Of a stretch of DNA of 64,000 bases, positions 47,388 to 55,424 are shown piece after piece; positions within the stretch are counted from its first letter, which is position 1; each line of letters begins with the position of its first letter. The position numbers and the translations under genes were made by a program. The notes beneath the pieces are model-generated. The model was not told the DNA's origin and made no database searches. It worked only from the letters and a program-made list of their open reading frames with translations. This DNA is from Orientallactaga sibirica (taxonomy: Eukaryota > Chordata > Mammalia > Rodentia > Dipodidae): the NCBI GenBank assembly GCA_036365145.1, contig JAEOAD010000004.1, forward strand, positions 50,557,001-50,621,000, in the 5' to 3' direction.

Positions 47388-47523
47388 CTTTGCTTTTTTT
47401 CCCCTTTCTTTCTTTCTTTTTTTTTCTTTCTTTCTTTCTTTTTTTTTTTTTTTTTTTTTTTTGGTAGGGGCATTGAGGTGGAGTCTCACTTTAGCCCAGG
47501 CTGACCTGGCAATCACTCTGTAA
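47388..47523 (-). mobile_element. 5'-truncated B1 SINE with expanded tail, 12-bp target duplication
   Basis: The B1 3' end is present on the minus strand ('agcccaggctgacctggcaa' on the plus strand), preceded by a 70-bp T/C tract from its A tail. Perfect 'tatatcatgttt' flanks at 47,376-47,387 and 47,524-47,535. The 5' half of B1 is absent. Confidence 0.9.
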
Positions 47524-47947
47524 TATATCATGTTTTGTTGTTAGAGATGTTCCATTGTTTCACTGGAGAACTAGTTGGATACACTCAAAGCTTTGTCTCT
47601 ATCTCAGCTGCAATGTTAATAGAGGGGATTCTGGAATGATTTTGTCCTGTTTCTGAAATAGGTGAAAGCCCTGAAAGATTTTGTAGAGAAAAAAATGTTT
47701 GAGAAAACTTTTCCAGGGTCTATCTTACTATTACACCAAAACTAAAGTGGAAGAAATGAAAGAAATAAGGGTAAAACCTAATGAGTTTAAGGTAAATAGT
47801 AAAATTTCTTACTGTATGCATCTATTTGAACATGCTGACAGTCACAACTTTGGTGAGCAGGAATGTTTTATTTTAAATTTGAGTGTTATTTGCTATGTTC
47901 ATCATCCTTGAAATCACATCCCCCCCCCCAACTTGGTTCTTGGCCAG

Positions 47948-48126
47948 AGAATCCAGTGCAAGTAGAGCACCATCTGAAGATGCAGACAGAAGGCAGGTGG
48001 CGCCAGTCATCCTACAGAATGTGTTGCCACCTTTGCCTGCATTAAGAAGTACCTCTGTTCTAGGGTCACAAAACAGGCCACAAATAACAAAAAAAGAAAA
48101 TCCTCATTCTTTAAGATCCTCTGCAG
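47948..48126 (+). other. Possible isolated coding exon (unidentified)
   Basis: A 179-bp segment preceded by a pyrimidine-rich tract and AG ('ttcttggccag', ending 47,947) and followed by GTAGTT. One plus-strand frame stays open across both borders. It would enter with two bases of a split codon and leave after one base. The translation (about 60 residues) is rich in Ser, Pro, Arg and Gln, with 'LPPLPALRST' in the middle, and looks more like protein than the Ile/Leu/Lys-rich frames typical of this window. I do not recognise the family. No neighbouring exon was found, and the donor is weak. It may be an exon of a gene spanning the window, a decayed exon, or chance. Confidence 0.2.
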
Positions 48127-49344
48127 GTAGTTGTTCCTATTATGTTGGATTCTACATGTCAAGATATGAACCTGAGAAAATGTAAAATAAATCTCGATTT
48201 GTCTTTGCCCCGTTACATCATGTATCATATAAATGTTTTAAAGTCATCATAAAACATGCACACTAGGATAGATCACTAAGGACAGCAATTCAAGAAGGTC
48301 AAAGGAGCAGAATTCCTTGGAATGTTGTTGCTGTGGACTGTTAACATCTGAATGACTAAGTTTGAGAGAAACTCCTGTTGATATTTGGGTCACTGTTGAG
48401 GGTTTGATTACAACAGTCAAATCTGACTTTTGCAGATGGCATAAACATTTCAGATGTTTTCCATAATGCAAACAGAAATGGGACTTCCACATAGGTAACA
48501 CTAAAATGGAATTTTGTAATCATACTTTCTGTTTTTCCACTTGAAAATATTTTGGGATGTTCTTCCACACTCATCTGGGAATTACTTGAAAGCTGATTGT
48601 TGAACATGAACTTGCAAGTGTAATGATCTAAGGCTAGAAGATGTTTTGAAAATAAACTGCAGACTTGCCTGGTGTTTACTGTCTAATTGTGAGAGCTGTG
48701 ACAATATTACAATATGGAGATGGCACAAAGCAGTTCAGCTTACCCTACATGAATTTTGACAAGTGTTGGATTTTTTCCCCAGATTTGAGCTATTTAATTT
48801 GTATTTTCTAATATTCTTTAGTGATCATGCTTGTGTCTGGAAGAGTTTTGGAAGTTTAAACTGGGGCAATGTGTTATTATTTATATACCTCAGGTGCTCT
48901 GAGAAACTCAAATCAGCTTAGAAATCTTCAAGCAATAAAGTTCTGAAAGGCTTTTGCCTCATCTTTTATGAAAGAGTTCGAATGGCTGCTGCTATCAATG
49001 ACCTGTCCTTTCACTTCTGAGAGTCTGAGATATAGGCTGCTGCTTTTGTTTTGTGACTTTCAAGCTAATTTTCAGGTTTATTTCTTGATCATGTCCAATG
49101 TCTTATAGATATGAACATCAAGGTGAAGATGGTGACAAGATTTCCATGGGGCAATTCCAAGGAGCTCAAATGTATAAGTAGAATTATAGGGAGAATGCTA
49201 TGGACATAGGAAAAACAATGGTTCTGGCTTTGCAGCTCTATCTTCACACAATTGATAAAGACCACCAATACTGAGGTATTCTATTTCCTACTGACATGTT
49301 TCTTTTCTAGTAATGTCTGAAAAAAAGCAATTAACATTTGCAAA
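48127..49344. other. Repeat-free unique block
   Basis: Together with 47,536-47,947 this gives about 1.8 kb with no mobile element. An 'aaataaatctc' polyadenylation-like motif follows the possible exon at about 48,185. No other exon seen. Confidence 0.35.
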
Positions 49345-49357
49345 AATAATAGAAACA

Positions 49358-49470
49358 CAGCACTCGGGAGGCAGAGGTAGGAGGATAACCATGAGTTCGA
49401 GGCTACCCTGAGACTACATAGTTAATTCCAGATCAGCTTGGGCTGGAGTGAGACCCTACCTCGAAAAACT
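49358..49470 (+). mobile_element. 5'-truncated B1 SINE, 13-bp target duplication
   Basis: Starts inside B1 at 'cagcactcgggaggcagagg' and ends 'gagaccctacctcgaaaaac'. Flanked by 'aataatagaaaca' at 49,345-49,357 and again at 49,502-49,514, beyond an AAT microsatellite. Confidence 0.92.
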
Positions 49471-49471
49471 A

Positions 49472-49508
<37 letters not shown>
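49471..49508 (+). repeat. AAT microsatellite
   Basis: About 12 AAT units between the B1 tail and the downstream copy of the target duplication, which itself begins 'aataat'. Confidence 0.95.
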
Positions 49509-49540
49509 GAAACATAAAGTCTTCAGAATCTCATAATTCT

Positions 49541-49630
49541 GGGCTAGGGAAATATATCTCGGTGGTGGAGCTTTTGCCTAGCATGTGTGAGGCTCTGGGT
49601 CAATTCCCCACACTACAAAATAAAACATAA
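49541..49630 (+). mobile_element. ID-type SINE
   Basis: 'gggctagggaaatatatctc', 'gtggagcttttgcctagcat', 'ctgggtcaattccccacact' and an A-rich end: a tRNA-Ala-like ID element, moderately diverged. Confidence 0.8.
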
Positions 49631-49647
49631 CTTAAAATATACATTAA

Positions 49648-49877
49648 GGTCTGGTGAGATGGCTTAGTGGTTAAGGTGCCTGCCTGCTAAGCCTAAGAAC
49701 GCCCATTCCATTCTCCAGGTTCAACATTTAGCGAGATGCAGTGATGCAAGGGTGCAATGCTGCACTTGCCCACAAGGGGGCACATGTGTCTGGAGTTCAT
49801 TCACAGTGGCTGAGAGGCCACTGTCATGTCCATTTTCTCTCTCTCTCTTCTCTCTCTCTGATTCTCTCCAAAAAATC
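49648..49877 (+). mobile_element. B2-like SINE, 9-bp target duplication
   Basis: 'ggtctggtgagatggcttag', 'ctgctaagcctaagaacgcc', 'gcccacaagggggcacatgt', CT run and A tail. Perfect 'atacattaa' at 49,639-49,647 and 49,878-49,886. It carries a strong CTCF-like motif at 49,770-49,783. Confidence 0.92.
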
Positions 49878-49886
49878 ATACATTAA

Positions 49887-50301
49887 TATGAAAATTACAA
49901 AATTGAAATATTCAGGCAGATATATTTCTCATATATGATTCATGTTTTATTGTTCCTTAAAACAATAATCTGGAACTGACAGCAATGCAAAAGCAGCAGG
50001 TGCTTCTTGTTATTCTGTAGCAATGGTAAAGAAAGTACCTAACATCTCTGAGGTTAGAATAAATAGCCCCCCTCCATAAGCTGCAAGGAAAATATACTGC
50101 CCCAAACTACCTGTCTACTGGAATAGTTGGCACATCAATTTTCTATAGAGAAGGTAGAACATGTGGGCCACCTTCAATGGCCAACTTCTAAATTCATACT
50201 CAGAAACAGCTTCTTTATATTGAGCATTGTTAATTGACAAATAATCAGTATGCTTATGTGGCACATTGTGATGTTTTTCTATTTTCATACGTTGTAGAAA
50301 A
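49887..50301. other. Unique sequence
   Basis: No repeat or exon recognised. Confidence 0.3.
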
Positions 50302-50307
50302 GAATGT

Positions 50308-50668
50308 TGTTGGGTTCCTCCTGGGCTGGGTCTCTGCTGGGCAGGTGTGAGAGGCACAGAGTCAAGACACAGACACCTGGAGTTGGGTGAAAGAACACAG
50401 AGGGCGAGCTGCTGCAGACTCATTTATTCAAGGAAGTGCAGGGGTTTTTAAGGGGTTTGGCTGGCCAATGATTGTATGGGGTGGTTCCCTTCTTGTGATC
50501 AATGACAGCCTGTCTCTGGGCAGATCATCTCACAGCAGATTGCCAGCAGGCATGGGGCTGAGCTGTTGTCACGCCAGGCCTGTGCAGAATGCCACATCCA
50601 CAGAAGCTGCTTCCTGGTTCCTACTAGCAGGTGGCCTGGCTAGGGCCTAACCTGCATTGTGCCATACA
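50308..50668 (-). mobile_element. Solo LTR, ERV class II (ERVK)-like
   Basis: A 361-bp block that on the minus strand starts TG ('tgtatggcacaatgcagg') and ends CA ('gaggaacccaaca'). It contains an AATAAA signal ('ccttgaataaatgagtctgc') about 120 bp before its end and an AT-rich promoter-like stretch upstream of it. The flanks are identical 6-bp repeats 'gaatgt' (50,302-50,307 and 50,669-50,674); 6 bp is the usual duplication for class II ERVs. No viral genes remain, so it is the product of LTR-LTR recombination. An 87-codon frame over it is not meaningful. Confidence 0.8.
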
Positions 50669-50904
50669 GAATGTGATCAAACTACAATCTATCACCTCAC
50701 CAATTTATTTTTGTGATGAGAAAATTAAAGATATATTTTAGTAATTTTCATATACACAATCCAATGTTATTAACTAGATCATCATTCAGTTTAATAAGTC
50801 ACTTTTAACTTACTCTTCCAATCTAAAGGAAATGCTTTGCACACTTTGACCAAGATCTTCCTTTTCTCTTTCTCCCACTTCTAAAGCCTCTGAAAACTTA
50901 AAAA

Positions 50905-51367
50905 AAATTATTTAGTTGAGAGAGGAAGAATATGGGACTCCTGCTATTGCAAATGAACTTCACATACATGTGCCACTTTTTATTTTTTTTATTTTTTTTT
51001 TATTTTTGGAGAGAGACACAGAGAGAGACACACAGAGAGAGAGGGAGAGGGAGACAGAGATGGGCGCGCCAGCAGTCTCTCAGCTGCTGTGAACGAAATC
51101 CAGATGTGTCTGCCCCCTTGTGGGCAGGTGCAGCATCGCGCCCTTGCATCACTGCATCTGGCTAAATGTGGGACCTGGAGATTGGAACCGCTGGAGATTG
51201 GAACCAGCGTTCTTAGGCTTAGAAGGCAGGCGTCTTAACTGCTAAGCCATCTCTCCAGCCCATGTGTGCTACTTTTTGAATCTAGCTTTAACATGGGGAA
51301 TCAAAACGAGGCCATCAGGCTTTGTAAGCAAGCACCTTTGACTGCTGAGCCATGTCTTCATCCCTGA
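50905..51367 (-). mobile_element. Old B2-like SINE interrupted by a younger one
   Basis: The tail and first body part lie at 50,905-50,979 ('ctattgcaaatgaacttcac') and the rest at 51,262-51,367 ('atggggaatcaaaacgaggc', 'gagccatgtcttcatccc'). The two halves flank the copy at 50,980-51,261. Confidence 0.8.
50980..51261 (-). mobile_element. Younger B2-like SINE ('cagctgctg' subtype), nested
   Basis: T-rich tail, GA/CA run, 'cagcagtctctcagctgctg', 'gcccccttgtgggcaggtgc', 'aagccatctctccagccc'. Flanks 'catgtgccacttttt' and 'catgtgtgctacttttt' are an imperfect target duplication made from the host SINE. Confidence 0.9.
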
Positions 51368-51720
51368 ATACTGACTTTATATTGTCTATTTCTATGATAG
51401 TGACTATTGTGACTACTACATGTGAATAACATCATTGTAGCATTTGTCATTCTGGGAATGACTTATTTCTTATACCCTTACAGGCAACCACCTATATTAT
51501 TGTGAATGTTTGATCTTCTTTCTTTTTCAAGGTTGCATAGTTCATTTTCTGTTGTGTAAATATTCTTTGTTTTCTATATCTATTGGTATGTTGCTGGACC
51601 TAAGAAATAGCAGCAACCTGTGAATAATGTTAATAAATCATGGAAGTAAATACATTCCTTTACTCTATCAGTTTCAATTCCTCTGTATATTTACCCCCAA
51701 GTGAAAATGTTTATTATTTT

Positions 51721-51941
51721 ATTTATTTATTTTTAAATTATTTATTTATTTATTTGCAAGCAGAGAGATAGAGACAGACAGACAGACAGAGAATCAGCAC
51801 ATTAGGGCCTATAGCCACTGCAAACAAACTCCAGATGCATGTGCCCCCTGTGCATCTGGCTTAAGTGGGTCCTGGGGAATTGAACCTGGGTCCTTTGGCT
51901 TCACAGACAAATGCCTTAACCATTAAACCATTTCTCCATCC
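51721..51941 (-). mobile_element. B2-like SINE with 19-bp target duplication
   Basis: 'ttatttatttatttgcaagc' tail, CAGA run, 'agccactgcaaacaaactcc', 'gtgggtcctggggaattgaa'. Perfect 19-mers 'tgaaaatgtttattatttt' at 51,702-51,720 and 51,942-51,960. Recent insertion. Confidence 0.95.
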
Positions 51942-51960
51942 TGAAAATGTTTATTATTTT

Positions 51961-53006
51961 TAAATTTTCAGAACTTCCATACACCTTTCCACAACATTGT
52001 CCTAATTTGTATTCACATATATATCTCCATATGTTTGCCCAGGCTTTTAAACAATGCAATATTAAGATGTCATCTCCCCCCCACCACCATTAGAATGGAT
52101 TTAGAGGAAAAGTTACTGAGTGCTTCATTTCCCTGAGCTCCTTTGAAGTGCCTGGAGACAAGTTTGCCTTTCTGATTTTTGCCATGTATGTCTGGGAAGA
52201 TTTATGCTTTGTATGAAATATTGGCAATGACTAGAAATATTCAAGCATTAGAGTGCTAGCCAGCATTAGAGTGGATAAGTACAGCAGCCGGAGTGGTGTG
52301 AAAGCGGATCAGTGGACTATTCTAACACCTTCCATCTCACTTGTGCTCTGTCATCTCTTCCTAGGAATCACCACTTTCCTCCAGCAAGCATTGCTGGCTG
52401 AGTTCTTGCTTAGAGTTCATCCTTTCCCAAAGCTACTAGAGATACTATCATATCACCACCTCTTTGTGAACACTACTCTACAGTAGGGAATAATTATATT
52501 CAACTGTCATACAACATGTATAGCTAGTAGACTGTGACAGAAAGCACACAAATAAGCCATTCATATTTAACTTCACAAATTAATTGTTAGAGAGAACCCA
52601 AAACAATAGTTATCTACAACAAAATTCTAAGTGTCCCACTGGGAATTAAAGCCGAGGTGGTATGGAAACAGGGATAACATCTCAGGAACAAAATTTACTG
52701 TTAGGTTATTGGATGCTCTTTGCAAATTGTTTTTGGCATCCAAGTGGATGAGAAGGTTGTCAAGAATGACAGCAAGAGTTTGGATGGAGGGGAAGAATGT
52801 CAACAATGATATAAATCCTTCATAAATAAATAACAGCCCACACAGTCAGGTGATGATATAAAAAGAAGAATGGATGGCTCAGCTCAAGGGCATATTCACG
52901 AAGGAAGAGTAGACTTGTTTGAGTTTGAGATAAACATTATTTAATCTAATGTGTTTTTTTAAGCAGGGTTTATAAACTCTGGATGTAGTAATATGCATCA
53001 AATATA
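51961..53006. other. Unique sequence
   Basis: No mobile element recognised. A 77-codon plus frame at 52,253-52,486 has no recognised domain. Confidence 0.35.
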
Positions 53007-53020
53007 AAAACATGAATCCA

Positions 53021-53211
53021 GGCTGGAGCTATGGCTTAGCAGTTAAGGAACATGCCTGGGAAGCCTAAGGTTCCTGGTTCGATTCTCCTGGTCCCACGTA
53101 AGCCAGATGCACAAGGGGGTGCACACATCTGTGATTCATTTGCAGCGGCTAGAGGTCCTGGTGCACCCATTCTCACTCTCTTTCTCTCTCTTTCCCTCTC
53201 TCTGCCTCAAA

Positions 53212-53254
<43 letters not shown>

Positions 53255-53270
53255 ATATCTTTAAAAAAAT
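53021..53270 (+). mobile_element. B2-like SINE with long AAAT tail
   Basis: 'ggctggagctatggcttagc', B box 'ggttcgattctcc', 'gccagatgcacaagggggtg', CT run, about 13 AAAT units. Flanks 'catgaatc' and 'tgtgaatc' resemble a target duplication. Confidence 0.92.
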
Positions 53271-53675
53271 GTGAATCAGCCATATCCCTGATCCTGTCCT
53301 GTTTGCCATTAGAATAAGCAATGCCTAGTTAAGCGGATACAAGAAAAGTGCTGCTCCTAGGGGCCTTCCTATTCCAAGGGTATTGTTATAGAGCAGATTT
53401 CTCTTGTTAAGAACAGTGTGTAGGACCAGAGCTTATATCTTTTGAATATATGCTTAGGTAAAAACAGCTTAGGAGATTTTAATAACAAGATTCATAAGGA
53501 AAAATAAAACATGCCACCCACTCCACACTTCTTTTTGAGAAAAATTGCAAGAAACCCTACTTCATTCCCAGGAGCATAATAATTACAAAAATATTTCAGA
53601 TATTTATTTAGTGATGTTATCTAACACTGTTGGCCAACATTTGTTCTAGAGCAACAACAATCACAAAATCTTCAA

Positions 53676-54094
53676 CTTATAATATAGACTCAGTTCTTTT
53701 GTTTCCAGTCTATGTGACTTTATAATATAGACTCAGTTAGTTCCCTTTTCCATCCTATATGATGTTATGACATAAATTCGGTTCCCTTTCTCAATCTATA
53801 TGAGTTTATAATACACACTAAGTTCTTTTATTTCCAATCTATAAGATATTGTAATATAGACTCTGTTCCTTTGTTTCCATTCTGTATGACTTTGTAATAT
53901 AAACTCGGTTTCCTTTTCCATTCTATATGACTTTATCATATACACTCAGTTCTTTGTTCCATTCTATATGACTTTATCATATACACTCAGTTCTTTGTTC
54001 CATTCTATATGACTTAATAATATCGACTTAGTTCTTTGTTCCAATGCATACAACTTTACAATGTAGACTCAGTCCTATGTTCCAGTCTATATGA
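53676..54094 (+). repeat. Ten-copy 40-45-bp minisatellite
   Basis: About ten tandem units with a consensus like 'ctttataatatagactcagt' followed by 'tctttgttccattctatatga'. Units 7 and 8 (about 53,931-54,011) are identical. Outer units differ by substitutions and small indels, so the array has both old and recently homogenised units. No coding frame and no resemblance to a SINE or LTR. Unique sequence on the left; on the right it leads into the repeat-free block with the candidate promoter. Confidence 0.92.
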
Positions 54095-54839
54095 CTTCTC
54101 ATTGTTTTTGTTGGGATCAGTTGCCAGTTCAGTGCACACTGTAGCAAGCTGCACTTCATTTATTTCAAATATCTTATTTAAGCTCTAAGATACCTGATAT
54201 TGCTAATTTTGCTCAAATGTATCAAAAGGTGCATGGGATTTTTATTGGGCTGGCATATCAGATTATTCCAAGGGAATGGTGGATATGTGAAGAAATGCAT
54301 TGATTCTACAAATGTAGGAAGAAGCTGAGATGCAGACATTGGCTATCAAAAAGAAATCAAGTGGATGTTGGACTCTTCAAAATTGTTAGTTGTTTTCTCA
54401 CTGTGATCTTAATATTGGGTTAAACTCTTTAAAATGTTATTACTCAAGTATATGTTAGTACTGAAGTATTTGGGGGTAAATGCTGTGGTGTGTGAACCAA
54501 GTACTTCTATAGAATGAATAGAATATGACAGCAATATTTTCCAAATCTCATATAGGAAAAAATGTCCAACACATCTGCCCTACACACACCATACTACACT
54601 ACAGACATCCTAGTTATCCAGAATATGGATTACCTTTTCCTCTGTACCTCATGTTCAAACCTCCAGAAAAAGAGCAAAAATACATAAAACTGCAGCAACT
54701 TCAATCCATCAGTTCTTTCCTAAGCAGCCACACACCTACACATAACACCATTCTGCAGCCAGGGCCGGGCTTGGATGCTGCAGGCTGACAATCTGACCTG
54801 TGTGTTCTGTGAGCCAGTAAAGCCAGGGGACAGAAAAAG
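54095..54839. other. Unique upstream region of the candidate promoter
   Basis: Repeat-free. GC content rises from about 54,740 onward. No exon recognised. Confidence 0.4.
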
Positions 54840-55424
54840 TCCTTCACTTTAAGAAAGCATCTGAATTTCCCGCCCTCCTCCCCTTTCTTTTGGCTATTTT
54901 GCACCCTACCCCTACTTTTTCCTCAGGCTTTATTCTAGCCCCTCCATTCCTTCTTGCCCCAGTGCCTCTCGTCACAAAGCCCCCATCCCTGGTCCTCTGG
55001 CTGGCCTCTCTCCCAGGGGAAGGAGGAGGAGAAGCCACAGCTGCCTCTGTTATTGCCTCTGCAGCGGGTTTCTGTCAATATCACCCGCCCACGCCCGATC
55101 TGCCTTCTGAAGTCACACACTGGCCTGGGGATGTGCGTGGAGGAAAGAACGGTGTTGCCAACAGGGGAGGGAGGAGAGCTTGTGAGCGAGACAAGCACAT
55201 CTCAGCTCGCGAGGGCGTGGCTCTGCTGGGCATCTATCAGGAGGGGGGTCTCTGGGTCAGTGGCTTTGGAGCCGCCCCAGTGACTGACCTGAACGAGACT
55301 ACTGAGGGCAGACACTTCCTCAGCAAACGGAGCGAAACAGAAGCCCAGGAGAAGCAAAGGACTCCCAGGAGCCTTGCTTTCAGGGCTCCCTCAAGCACTT
55401 TGAAGACCTGTCACTTGGGAGAAA
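54840..55424 (+). promoter_or_regulatory. Candidate promoter and 5' (untranslated) first exon
   Basis: A GC- and CpG-enriched segment (roughly 17 CpGs by eye in 500 bp, against very few in equal lengths nearby) ends in a near-consensus splice donor, GAGAAA then GTAAGT at 55,425. Within it are an E2F-like TTTCCCGCC (54,866-54,874), an exact EGR1 motif CGCCCACGC (55,086-55,094), a KLF/Sp-like GAGGGCGTGG (55,211-55,220) and an ETS-like CACTTCCT near 55,312. No TATA box is seen, as is usual for CpG-type promoters. The layout suggests transcription on the plus strand from somewhere in 54.9-55.2 kb, with exon 1 ending at 55,424 and the next exon beyond the window. The gene is not identified. A 199-codon frame (54,890-55,489) spans the block and runs through the donor; it has no recognisable domain and probably reflects GC-rich sequence. 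Confidence 0.5.

Noticed and set aside
53021..53110. tRNA-like A and B boxes suggesting a tRNA gene
   Set aside because: They belong to the pol III promoter of a B2-like SINE; no cloverleaf or anticodon arm is kept.
53676..54094. Regular repeats resembling a CRISPR array
   Set aside because: Units are directly adjacent with no unique spacers, vary in sequence and lie in a mammalian genome; this is a minisatellite.
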